Origin: Halichoerus grypus
Taxonomy: Eukaryota > Chordata > Mammalia > Carnivora > Phocidae
DNA: 64,000 nt
Direction: 5' to 3'
NCBI RefSeq assembly: GCF_964656455.1
Contig: NC_135712.1
Coordinates: 65,353,239 to 65,417,238 of the forward strand
Positions within the stretch are counted from its first letter, which is position 1. Each line of letters starts with the position of its first letter. The notes below the pieces were generated by a model. It was not told where the DNA came from. It searched no databases and worked only from the letters and a program-made list of their open reading frames with translations. Both the position numbers and the translations under genes were made by a program. Below, piece by piece: positions 49,357-60,500 of this stretch.

Positions 49357-50889
49357 ATGTATTCTTTAATTTTCTATTTGATTTCTTCATTGACCCATTG
49401 GTTGTTAGTAATATGTTGGTAGTCTCCTTGTGTTTAGGTTTTTCCATTTCTTTTTTCTTGTGATTGTCTTGTGGTTTCATATTGTTGTGGTCAAAAAGGA
49501 TGTTTGATATGATTTCAGCAATCTTACATTTATTGAGACTTGTCTTGTGGCCTAACATGTGATCTATCCTGGAGAATGTTTCACGTATACTTGAACAGAA
49601 TGTGTATTCTGTTGTTTTGGGATGGAATGTTCTGCATATTTCTGTTAAGTTATTCAAAGACACAAAGACACCATTTCCTTATTGCTTTTCTGCCTAATCT
49701 ATCCATTGATGTAAGTGGTGTGTTATAGACCTCTACTATTATTGTATTGCTGTCAATTTCTCCCTTTATGTGTGTTAATATTTTTGTTTTATGTTTTTGG
49801 TGCTCCAATGTTGGCTACATAGATATTTACAATTGTTATATCCTCTTGTTGTATTAACCCCTTTATCATTGTATAGTCCCCTTGTCTCTTGTTACAGTTT
49901 TTGTTTTAAAGTCTATTTTGTTTGATATAAGTATTGTTACCCCATTTTGGTTTTTTTTCACTTTCATTTACATCATCTTTTTCCATCCTTTCACTTTAAG
50001 TCTGTATGTGTCTTTAGGTCTGAAGTGAGTCTTTTGTAGGCCACATATAGATGGTTTGATATTGTATTTTTATTTATTCCACCACCCTATGTCTTTTGAT
50101 GAAGGCATTAGACCATTTACATTTAAAGTAATTATTGTACTGTTGACATTTTGTCAATTGTTTTCTGGTGATTTTTGTAGTTCTCTTTTCATTTCTTTTT
50201 CTCTTGCTCCTTTGTAATCAATATCTTTCTTTAGTGTTATGATTGGTTTTCTTTCTCTTTATTTCTTGTGTATGAATTATAGGTTTTTGGTTTGTGGTTA
50301 CCATGAGTTTCATATATAACATTCTAAGTATATAGAAGTATATGTTAATTTGATGGTCATTTAAGTGTGAATACATTCTAAAATAACTTTATTTCTCCCT
50401 TCACATTTTATGTATATCTTATCATAATTACATCTTTTTATTTTGTGTACCCCTTAACTAATTTCTTAGATATAATTAACTGTATTATTTTTTTCTTTTA
50501 ACCTCAAACTAGCTTTATAAGTGATTGCTCTATTATCTTTACTTAATGACATTTTTTTTCCTTTTGTGATTTTCTTCTAGTTTTGGCCTTCTCTTTTCCA
50601 CTTAAAGAAGTTCCTTTAACACTTATTGTAAGGCCAGTTTAGTGGTGATGACCCTTTAACTTTTCTTTGGGAAATTCTTATTTCTCCTTCAATTCTGAAT
50701 GATAACCTGCTGGATAGAGGATTCTTGGTTGTAGGTTTTTTCTCTTTTCAGCACTTTGAATATATCATGCCACTCCATTCTGGCCTGCAAAGTTTCTGTT
50801 GAAAAATCACTTGATAGCTTTATGGGACTACCTTTGCACATAACTATTTGCTTCTCTCTTGCTGCTTTTAAAATTCTATCTTTAATCTT

Positions 50890-52051
50890 TCTTTTTCCTT
50901 TTTTTATTTCAATTTTTATTTAAATTCTAGTTCATTAACATAAATGTAAAATTGGTTTCAGGTGTAGAATTTAATGATTCATCACTTACATATAACACTC
51001 AGTGCTCATCACAAGTGCCCTCCTTAATACCCATCACCCATTTAGCCCATCCTTCACCCACCTCCCTCCATCAACCTTCAGTTTGTTTTCTATAGTTAAG
51101 AGTCTTATGGTTTGCCTACCCCCTCTTTTTTTCCCTATGTTCATCTATTTTGTTTCTTAAAATACACATATGAGTGAAATCATATGTTATTTGTCTTTCT
51201 CTGACTTCTTTTGCTTAGCATTAATACATTCTAGCTCCATCCAAGTCATTGCAAATGGCAAGATTTCATTCTTTGTGATGGCCGAGTAATATTCCATTGT
51301 GTGTGTGTGTGTGTATACACACATACCATATCTTCTTTATCCATCGGTCAATGAAACTTGGGTTCTTTCCATAATTTGGCTATTGTTGATAATGCTGCTA
51401 TAAACATCAGGGTGCACATGTCCCTTTGAATCAGTACTTTTGTATCCTTTGGGTGAATACATAATAGGTCATAGGGTCCTAGGGTAGTTCATTTTTAACT
51501 TTTTGAGGAACAGCCATATTATTGTTCACAGTGGCTGCACCAGTTTGATTACCACCAACAGTGTAGGAGGATTCTCTTATTTCCTGTGTTGTTAATTTTA
51601 GTCATTCTGACAGGTGTGAGGTGGTATCTCACTGTGGTTTTAATTGGCATTTCCCTGATGATAAGTGATGTTGAGCATCTTTTCATGTGTTAGCCATCTG
51701 GATGTTTTCTTTGGAAAATGTCTATTCATGTCTTCTGCCCATTTCTTAACTGGATTATTTGTTTTTTGGGTGTTGAGCTTGATAATTTCTTTATAGATTT
51801 TGGATACTAATCCTTTATCAGATATATCATTTGCAAATATCTTCTCCCATTTCACAGGTTGTCTTTTAGTTTTGTTGATTGTTTCCTTCACTGTGCAGAA
51901 TCTTTTTATCTTGATGAAGCCCCAATAATTCATTTTTGCTTTTGTTTCCCTGGCCTCCCTAGTAAGAATTTGCTTCAGTTGAGGCCAAAGAGGTTGCTGC
52001 CTGTATTCTCCTCTAGGATTTTGATGGTTTCCTGTCTCACATTTAGGTCTT
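50890..52051 (-). mobile_element. 5'-truncated L1, antisense, inside the older L1
   Basis: Reverse 3'UTR (cactcagtgctcatcacaag region near 50996) then reverse ORF2 end up to catttaggtct. Duplication tatctttaatctt at 50877-50889 and 52052-52064. The host L1 reads through if this is removed. A (GT)n/(AC) run lies at about 51298-51325. Confidence 0.88.
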
Positions 52052-52799
52052 TATCTTTAATCTTGTACATATTTAATTATTATGTGTCATGGTGTGGACC
52101 TCCTTAGATTAATCTTGTTTGGAACTTTGCTTTCTGAGCCTGGATGTCTGTTTCCTCCCCCAGGTTATTGAAGTTTTCAGCTATCACTTTTTTCAAATAA
52201 GTTTTGTGCCCTTTTCTCTCTCTTCTCCTTCTGAGATGCCTATAATGAGAATGTTTGTTTACTTGATGTTGTCCAAGGTAGTCCTTAATCTATGCTCATT
52301 TTTTACAATTATTTTTTTCTTTTTTGCTGCTCAGGCTGGGTGTTTTCCATTACCCTGTCTTTCAGATCACTTCTGCACCTTCTAATCTACTGTTGATTAC
52401 CTCTAGTGGATTTTCCATTTCAGTTATGGTATTCTTCAACACTAATGATGGTTTTTTATATATTTAATCTCATATTAAAGTTCTCACTGAGTTCATCCTC
52501 TCTTTTCTCCAGTCCATTGAGCATCTTTATGACCATTACTTTTGAACTCTATCAGGTAGGTTGCTTATCTTTGTTTCATTTAGTTCTTTTTCTGAGGCTT
52601 TGTCTTGTTCTTTCATTTGGAACATATTCTTCTGTCTCCTTATTTTACTTGACTTTCTTTGTTTCTGTGAGTTAGGTGCAACAGCTACTTCTTCTAAATT
52701 TGAAGGAATGATCTTGTGTATTGTCATCCCCTGTGTAGACTGTATGTGCCTGGTGACTTTGGTTGGTTATTTGGAGCAGTGGCTGTTGTGTACTATGGG

Positions 52800-53530
52800 T
52801 CATGGGGCACTCTGTGCTGGGAAATCTGGTGGTATGGATGAAACTGAAATGGGTATGGGCCAGGGTGGTCCTAGGGTCTCCACACAGAGAGTGACATGCC
52901 AGGACAGCTGAAGTGGGTGTAAGCTGTGTTGGGGGGCTGGAATCCTGGGACTCTACACAGAGTGCACCCTGGCAGGATGGCTGAAGCCAAAGTGGGTACA
53001 AGCTGGGATGTCCTGGGGCTCTCCACACAAAGAACACCCAAGCAGGATAGTTAAACCTGAAGTGGGTGCCAGGCAGGGTTGGGAATGGGGGCATCCTTGG
53101 GCTCTCCATGCATAAGGTGCCCTGGCAGGATGGCTAAAACTGATGTTAGTGCAAGTTGGGGTGTCCCAGAGTGATTCACACAGGGGGAACCCTGGTGGGG
53201 AGGCTGGAAATGAGGCAGAGTGTGACCCATGGGTTCCCAGTGTGCTCCATGCAGAGGAAGCCCTAGTGGAGAAGCTAGAGCCGAAGTGGGCATGGACCAG
53301 GGGTTTCTGGAGTGCTCCATGCAAGGGGTGCCTGGTGAATTGTCTGGAGTCAACATTATATGGGCCTGGAGTATTCTGGAGTGCTTTGCACATGTGTCAC
53401 TTTGGCAAAAAGGCTTGAGCTGTAGTGAGCACTGACAAGGAGTGTTCCAGTGTGCACTGCACTGGGGCTGTCTTGGTGGGATGGCTGGGGCTGGTGTGAG
53501 CTAGGGGCCCAGGGATATTGAGGTGGTGGG
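52800..53530 (-). repeat. L1 5'UTR tandem units, about 72 bp each
   Basis: A recurring ctcca(c/t)(g)ca-type anchor occurs near 52876, 52951, 53019, 53101, 53169, 53244, 53314, 53382 and 53449, spacings 67-82 bp. Each unit also carries a gctgaagtgggt-like block (for example tggcaggatggctgaagcca at 52970, tggcaggatggctaaaactg at 53122). This is GC-rich in an AT-rich surrounding. It lies in the 5'UTR of the antisense L1, where such monomers can act as promoter units in other mammals. Confidence 0.7.
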
Positions 53531-53935
53531 CTAGCTAAGGTGACTGGATCCTGCTCTTGTTCATGCTATCAAGGTGGAGAGGGGAATGTAAATCATGGTG
53601 CTTGCCAGGCTGGAGAAAGTTTCAGCAGCTCCCTCACCATTTGGTGAAGTTCTAGGGGTTGACCTTTTATATGGTAGTTGCTCTTCTAAACTGTGGCTTT
53701 TTTTCAGTGACCCAGGCCATCAAGGGCTGGCATGGGCTAGGGGCCCAAGGCTTGCTGAGGTGGGAGGCCAACTATGGCACCTGGACCCTGCTCCCATCTT
53801 CATTTTCAAGGTGGAGGGGGGATCATAAACAGTGGTGCTTGCCAGCCCGCCAGCCTTAAGAACCTTTCAGCCCCTCCCATTTGGCTGGTTCCATTATATT
53901 CTAGTTGCCCTTTAAACCGTGACTTTTTTCTATGC
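53495..53935 (-). repeat. L1 5'UTR two-copy duplication, about 236 bp
   Basis: gctaggggccca at 53500 and again at 53736; ctggatcctgctc / ctggaccctgctc, tcaaggtggag, cagtggtgcttgccag and aactgtggctttttt / aaccgtgactttttt repeat in the same order with the same spacing. Confidence 0.8.
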
Positions 53936-54209
53936 CCCAGAACAGATGTGTCTGCTCATGGTTCCTTAGTCCTGTCCCTCCCCACTGTAGTTCACAGTGT
54001 TGGGGTTAGAGTTTCCCTTTGTTACTGTGTCTCCCTCTCTTGTGCTGTCTCTTTGTGGTCTCTATCTTTTGTTGTGCAGAAGCTGTTCAATGGGCTCTCA
54101 GTTCTTCTTCAGGAGGAATTGCTCTATTAGTAGGTGTAGATTTGGTGTGTCTATGGAGGGGGTGAGTTCAGGGTCTTCCTATGTCACCATCTTGGACCAG
54201 AACTCCCAA

Positions 54210-56088
54210 GTTCTATCTTTTAATGCTTAATCTAGCTTCTAGAAAATCATCTGCAAAAATCTGTAAATTTTTCTATCATAAAGTGAAACCATAATATTCT
54301 TAACTCCTACTTCATGTACTCCTACTATTCTCAACACTTCAAGTTTATCAATCACTTATTTGTTTATGGTACCTCATATTGTCAGTTTTATATATGCTTT
54401 GCTTAAACTAGTAAATTTTAAGTTTCCTAGTGGTCAGTTAGTTCTTTTTACTATGCCATTTAGTATAGTACTTTGAACATAAAGAGTAGCAATCAATGCA
54501 ATTTTTATAACAATTTTTTACATAACATATAAACATATTTCAATTATTGACAGGCAATGAACATAATCAAAGTTGAAAACCTTCAGCCAAAAATTAATTA
54601 TTGGAGTTGGAAATTGAAGTAAATCATTAATTAATTAATTAATTTAGGTATTATTCCTTTTTACTGAAATTAGTGGATAATACTAATGTGCACTGATTGA
54701 AAAATTGTAATTGCTCACACACACACACACATATATATAAACAACAGCAAATATACTGTCTTGATTTGATTAATACCTTGGCAATTATTAGAGAAGAAAT
54801 GGATCAAAAATATATCAACTGAGGAAAATGGGTCTCTTTCCTTATTGTTATTTCCTTCAGTTCTCTCTGTTCCCACATGTTACCCAAACCAGGAATCACC
54901 AACCAGGTGTTTCTTACCCCTAAGACCACTGCTCAGAGTAAGTCCCTGAGCCAAAGTTCTCTCTTTGTAAGGCATCATGATCTACATATAATGTCAGTAA
55001 TTCCTTTTTATATGTAATACAGATACTTTTAAATCTTTTTTACAGTGTGAATTATTATGACCAATATTTTATTATTGATTGCTTCTTTAGTTGACATAGG
55101 GTAAAAGAAAGAGAAAGCAAATTCAGAAAGCATGCCATGGAGCAGATAAGGTATGTTATATGCTGATACCCTGCCCTTTAAACAAATTAAATTATTTTGA
55201 CATCCTATTTGGATTACGATTGTGCCATTCTGAAGCTATCCTGAAAATTTAAACTTAAATGCACATAAACGTCTATCTACATGATAGGTATCTGTGTCTA
55301 TAAACAGTTGTGGCAATACAAGAATAAATAAGGGTACTTATTAAAATAAAAAAGAAACAAACGTATCACAAAAATGTCAATTTTATCAAAATGAGACATA
55401 GAATTATAAGCAAAATCACAACTGAAAGATGTTATATGCATAAGTAGCTTTACTTCCATTTCCTACTCTTTTTGATCATTTTTCAAAATCCGTGGAGTCT
55501 AAACAACATAACCTTTCCCTACAAGAAACTATTTTTATGCAAATACAGAACATTATTGAAATATACCATCTTTGTTCATTGTCTAATGGGCTTTCTATTA
55601 AATGAATTTGATGAAAATGCAATGATTTTGATAGTCTATCATAAGTTTTAAATGGCAAGTCTTTCTGCATGAGAAAAGGGTTTGCTTGTATCATAGATAA
55701 AATCTATAATGGGCCTAGTATGGATTTTCATAATTATGTATTTCATTATGCAGATAAGTATGCATGTGTATGTGTCTTTAATTCTAAAGTAATCTTAAAA
55801 CTTAAATAATTAAAATAACTTTATATGAGACTAGATTTATACTGGAGAAAGTTTATGTTTGATAAGTTTACGAATATGATAAGTTTACAAATAACTTTAT
55901 TGCTTATATAGCAGTCAGTTATTAGGATTCAACAAATATGTTAGGATGCATAGAATTGTATTTATCCTATTATGAAAAACACGTAATTACCTTATTTTTT
56001 CTTTATATTCTTTTAGTCAGACTTTTGAAGTTGTCATGGATGTGTAGAATTTAAATATGATTTAACAAAATCCTTTTTCTTTCTTTAG
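54210..56088. other. Intron, mainly unique
   Basis: A (CA)n(TA)n microsatellite at about 54717-54739. A faint sense L2 block at 54400-54500. Nothing else recognised before exon 5. Confidence 0.5.
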
Positions 56089-56167
56089 GAAAAAGTCAAA
56101 GAGAAGGAAGAAAATCTGAATCTTGTAAACCAATTCTTAAAGTAGAATACAAGACCTGTAGAAACAG
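56089..56167 (+). CDS. STXBP5L: STXBP5L internal exon 5 of 6
   Basis: A 79-nt exon between ttctttctttag and gtatgc. The two leading bases complete the Gly codon (G|GA) begun at 39200; 25 codons follow, then AG of a split Ser codon (phase 2). The peptide KSQREGRKSESCKPILKVEY is a basic, low-complexity loop leading into a strand (KVEYKTCRN). This is the loop in which tomosyn-1 and -2 differ most, and its sequence supports tomosyn-2. It lies 16.9 kb downstream of the previous exon, across a near-complete antisense L1. Confidence 0.92.
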
Positions 56168-57290
56168 GTATGCATTTTTTACTTTGGGTGATATGGGACA
56201 ATATATAAGAAACAGACAAGAATGGCAAATAACCTTTAATAATCATGTATTACTTAAAGTTTCTTATAATTATATAAGTATATTAACTGGCTAAATCCTC
56301 TTCATTGATAATAACACTTCCTTATTGTTTAATAGGAGTATCTATGATATTATTATGAATATTATAATAGCAATTGCTAATTATTTTAACTTTCTATGAA
56401 TATTCAGATGAGTATTATGTACATTAATTTTAACAATGTCGGGCTTTTGGGCCATGCACATTACAAGTAGCAATCATTTAATATTATTAAGCAGAAGCAT
56501 ACCTATTGGTATTGCACATGAAAGAATTAAATACATAACCAAGTCTCTGTACTTTAGGATTTCACATTCTGAACTTGCAAAGATTATAGTTAGTTGAAAA
56601 GATAAACAGTTATATATGTTAGCATAATAAAATAGTACTAAATTTTAAGATATAGAAAATTAAATTGAATAATAATATACAATAAAATTTTATCATGTAT
56701 ATATAGCAGCTTTATCCTATAAATCAAGAATGTTCTTTTCACTTACAATAATTATTAGTGGCAATATTCTCTTCTAGAATTACCATAATTACAAATCTTG
56801 CCTAAACTTTAATTTTATTTTAACTCTAAATTGGATAATTCTATGTTATATTACTTACATGTTCACACGGGAATGTATTCTCAGTATTATAGATGCATTT
56901 AATGTTTGTTTATACCTGCTCTTTGAAAGATTTAATAGTATAAAATAATGGCCATTTTTAATGTGTTAGTTCATATATATATATAAACTATCATATGGTA
57001 TATATTTATATATATATTTTTTATGTATATATTTTTACAATAGTTTATATATATACATATATATGTGTGTACATACACACAATAGATCAATACCTCCTTA
57101 GTCCAGCCGAATGTTACTAAACATAAGTAGTAAAAATGACCAGTTTTATATTACCATAATTAAAGTATTAAAACATTTTAAATTTAATTATTATGGATGG
57201 ACACATTTTACATAGGTTATTATATATGTTTATATATGGAAACATTTTACATATATACATATATTGTTATTATGTACACATATTATTAGT
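56168..57290. other. Intron with AT-rich simple repeats
   Basis: (TA)n/(TATG)n-rich tract at about 56966-57080. Otherwise nothing recognised. Confidence 0.6.
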
Positions 57291-57625
57291 TATTACTACT
57301 TAGTACACACTGTGCAACTTGTTTGGTGTACTAAAATGAAAGAGAATACTGCCTGCTTTTGAACCTGTTATAGTCTAGTAGGAGAAGTAAGGCCATAAAC
57401 TAGTGGTTTCCATGTAACATGTGAGGTGCTTTTATAGAGATATGCTATGAGAGCACAACAAAAGGACACCTAACCCAGCCTAGAGAGAAAGGGGAAGAGA
57501 ATGGTGAAGAGAGATCAGTAAATTTCTTCTTAGGAAAGAGGATACCTGAGATGGGCTTAAGGGATAATAGGACGGTGGCACACAAAAAGTAAGGAAAGGG
57601 TGAAGGTGAAGAGAAGATACTTTAG
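57290..57625 (-). repeat. L2 LINE 3' region, antisense
   Basis: Order of blocks (tgaacctgttatagtctagt, aaaggacacctaacccagcc, aaagaggatacctgagatgg) matches the reverse L2 copies at 4740 and 63535. Confidence 0.55.
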
Positions 57626-57639
57626 GAATCAGGAATTCA

Positions 57640-57855
57640 AGTCAAGGCAATGTAAAATAATTATTAAGATCCTTGGCATATGGGGTAAGACAGCTATGTG
57701 ACCTTGAAATTTTTAATTAACTCTTTTAAACTTTAATTTCCTCATCAATTATACCTATCTCATTGTGATGTTTCTGAAGAATAAATGAAATTATGCATGA
57801 AGTTTGTAATGTCATAAGTTTGATGAGTGGCACATAGTGGATTTCTTGATAAAAA
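57640..57855 (+). repeat. MIR SINE, sense
   Basis: gctatgtgaccttgaaattt, actttaatttcctcatcaat and gtttgatgagtggcacatag in order. Confidence 0.75.
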
Positions 57856-57859
57856 GAAG

Positions 57860-58655
57860 TTATTATTGTCATCATCAAAGCAATGATATTTCACATTATT
57901 GAAATTATTCCACTGATCCTAATTTAATGATTTATTCTAGTAATTGGTAACCCAATTTTGTATAGAAATAATTCTTCAGATTTCTAATGTGAAATAATTA
58001 TATATTATTGATCATAATTACTGTCATCCCACTTACAGTGCACTTTAGTACATTGTGTGTGTTTGTTGTGATTACTACTATATTAGAAAATTCACCTTTA
58101 AAAGCAGTGGTTCCAACTCTCAGAACACAAGGAGACTAAACAGCAGAGGAGCACCAAAGTTGAGTACTAAAAGGTATTGTGACAGTAAAATGGGCCATAG
58201 CTTGGAAGTGACAATAAATAGCTATATTTCTGCTCCATCTAGTGCACAGTAAACTTTGTGAAGTCAAAAATTGGGATGGCTGTGGCAGGAGCAAGAACTT
58301 TAAGAAGAGTTCTACCAAATATGCTGCAGCAATAGAGTCTCTTAAAGATTGCATAGGTAGCAGATGCAAGGGTATGTTTTCTGTTTTTATCTTAGATCAA
58401 CCATTCACAAACTGGCTTTATATTTCTAGGGATAAACAACCATTCTGCTTAGGAATCATTGGTCTCCAATCACCAAATTGCTTATTGGTGCCCCAACACC
58501 AATGGCCTCTAGGCTTAATAAATTTGTTCTATTCAGAAAAAGGAATAATGATCTCTCTACCTGCTACCACTAACATTATCAAGTTTCTGTAATTAATAAA
58601 AATTACTTTTTGCTAGTCTTTTAATCCCTTTCTATCATGGCCACCTATTGATAGA
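57860..58655. other. Intron, unassigned
   Basis: Contains open frames of 65-116 codons on the + strand (58055-58592), but no codon bias, splice context or motif supports coding. No repeat recognised. Confidence 0.4.
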
Positions 58656-58659
58656 CTTC

Positions 58660-58816
58660 ATATGTAAAGTTCTCTAAGCCTCAGCATATCCATCTGTTAA
58701 GTGAGAATAGTAGTAGTTTTCTCATTGGGATATCATAAGGATTCAATACAATAATGCAAGTAAACTTCTTCACACAATACCCAGAACATCATAAATACTC
58801 AACAAATGTTATTTTA
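58660..58816 (+). repeat. MIR SINE, sense
   Basis: aagcctcagcatatccatct, ggatatcataaggattcaat, ataaatactcaacaaatgtt. Ends where the Can-SINE enters. Confidence 0.75.
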
Positions 58817-59025
58817 TTTTATTTTTTTTTAAAGATTTTATTTATTTATTCATTTGAGAGAGCGAGAATGAGAGAAAGAGAGAGCACATGAGAGGGAGGA
58901 GGGTCAGAGGGAGAAGCAGACTCCCTGCTGAGCAGGGAGCCCGACACGGGACTCGATCCTGGGACTCCAGGATCATGACCTGAGCCGAAGGCAGTCGCTT
59001 AACCAACTGAGCCACCCAGGCGCCC
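58817..59025 (-). repeat. Can-SINE, antisense
   Basis: Complete, low-divergence copy ending gccacccaggcgccc. Perfect 18-bp duplication tcaacaaatgttatttta at 58799-58816 and 59026-59043. Confidence 0.97.
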
Positions 59026-59089
59026 TCAACAAATGTTATTTTAGTATGTACTATATTATGTTGCACTGTTTATTGCTTAATCTTGTTGC

Positions 59090-59459
59090 CTTCATTGAGA
59101 AAAAATTTTAATGCTTTTTCTATATTTATTTTACAAATTATACAGTAAAATATTTTTTCTTTTGCTGTACAATACTGTGGATTTTAACACATGTATAGAT
59201 GCCTGAAATCACCACCACAATAAGAATACAGAACATTTCCATACCCCCAAATTTCTTTCCTGCTGTTCCTTATAGTCGTACTTTTCTCCACTTCTAACCC
59301 CTGACAACCATTGATCTGTTCTCTATCACTGTAGTTTTGCCTTTTTAAGATGTCATATAAATGCAGTTATATATTATGTAACCTTCTGATCCTAGCTTCT
59401 TTCACCCAACATAATGCCTTTAGGATTTATCCAAGTTGTTGTCAATAATTTTTAATTTG
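59090..59459 (-). repeat. Old L1 3'UTR, antisense
   Basis: gaatacagaacatttccata, cattgatctgttctctatca and cacccaacataatgccttta follow the same order as the L1 3'UTR at 44885-45200. Confidence 0.65.
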
Positions 59460-59650
59460 GGGGTGCCTGGGTGGCTCAGTTGGTTAAGCCTTCAGCTTAG
59501 GTCATGATATTAGGGTCCTGGGATCAAGTCCTGTATTGGGCTTCCTGCTCAGTGGGGGGCTTGCTTCTCCTTCTCCCTCTGATATTACCCCCACTTGTGC
59601 TCTCTGGCTCTCTCTGTCAAATAAATAAACAAATAAAATCTTTAAAAACT
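59460..59650 (+). repeat. Can-SINE, sense
   Basis: Starts ggggtgcctgggtggctcag, ends AATAAACAAATAAAATC. Duplication aatttttaatttg at 59447-59459 and 59651-59663. Confidence 0.94.
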
Positions 59651-60026
59651 AATTTTTAATTTGTATTGATGTTTTCTTTATGTATGAAGACACTGTTAAT
59701 TATATAGTTATTTATTTCTTTTGTAATAATCCATCTGATCAGTATGCCCAGATACACTTGTAGTAAAGGAGTCAGTTTAGTGTGGTATAACATTTATCAA
59801 ATTGTGTTCCTTTGATCATTAACTGTATTCATGGAAAAATAGGAATCTGTAATCAAATATATTTGAGAGATCTAAGAAATTCTGGGTTATATAAAAGTAA
59901 ATTGGATTCTTTACTGTATAGTTTCTTAGAATCTTTCTTTGCTATATGGCCTGAATTATAAAATTTCAAAAGGGAGATATGGTGTGCAAGTGTCTATCAA
60001 ATTTTAAATTAAAAACTATTTTTCAG

Positions 60027-60169
60027 GGATGCCTGTGTGGCTCAGTCGGTTGTGTTTGCCTTCAGTTCAGGTCATGACTCCAGGGTCCTAAGCAGGGAGC
60101 CTGCTTCTCCTTCTTCTCCCCCTGCTTGTGCTCTCTCTCTGTCAAATAAATAAATAAAATCTTTTTTAA
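60027..60169 (+). repeat. Can-SINE, sense, internally deleted
   Basis: Starts ggatgcctgtgtggctcagt but jumps from the cagggtcct box to agcagggagcctgcttc, losing about 40 bp of the body. Near-perfect duplication aaaaact(a/t)tttttcag at 60011-60026 and 60170-60185. Confidence 0.93.
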
Positions 60170-60229
60170 AAAAACTTTTTTTCAGAACATTTTTTAAGTT
60201 ATATTCCACAGTTTTAGAAACATTAGACT

Positions 60230-60500
60230 AGAAGTGAAAAACGTACTTTAGAGTCTGGATTTGAATCTTTATCCTTCCACTCCATAGCTGCTTGACTCTA
60301 AACAAGTTCACCTGCATTAATCCCAGAGTCATCTGCTACGGGCAGTATAGATCACTGTTTAGGAAAATAGACTTTGAAATCTGACAGATCTGTTTTCTTT
60401 TGGGTTTTTCTGCTTAGTTGTTACTTAACCTCATTAATAAAATGAGGATTATACTTATGAGAATTTAATGTGATAATTAAGTATCTAATGCAATTATTCA
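60230..60500 (+). repeat. MIR-type sequence, sense, possibly two pieces
   Basis: ctggatttgaatctttatcc (60257) and later gttgttacttaacctcatta with ataaaatgaggattatact (60418-60455) match MIR blocks. A non-MIR stretch of about 60 bp intervenes. Confidence 0.55.

Larger units (their letters stand above)
45945..54208 (-). mobile_element. Near-complete antisense L1 with 5'UTR, two later insertions
   Basis: Read on the minus strand, the 5' terminus is at about 54208 (gggagttctggtccaagatg), followed by a GC-rich 5'UTR to about 52390, then ORF1 and ORF2 down to about 46240, and the 3'UTR and tail at 45945. ORF2 endonuclease start lies near 50060 and the 3' end of ORF2 near 46240. Removing the SINE (49173-49356) and L1 (50890-52051) leaves about 6.9 kb, the size expected for a full-length L1. 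Frames are broken, so it is not active. Extensive sequence decay marks it as fairly old. Confidence 0.8.

Noticed and set aside
52561..53435. Cluster of long open frames on both strands suggesting a GC-rich gene
   Set aside because: The region is the tandem-repeat 5'UTR of an antisense L1; repeats in multiples close to three and high GC keep several frames open at once.
58055..58592. Overlapping + strand open frames of 65 and 116 codons as a possible gene
   Set aside because: No splice context, no conserved motif, ordinary intronic composition; frames of this length are expected by chance.
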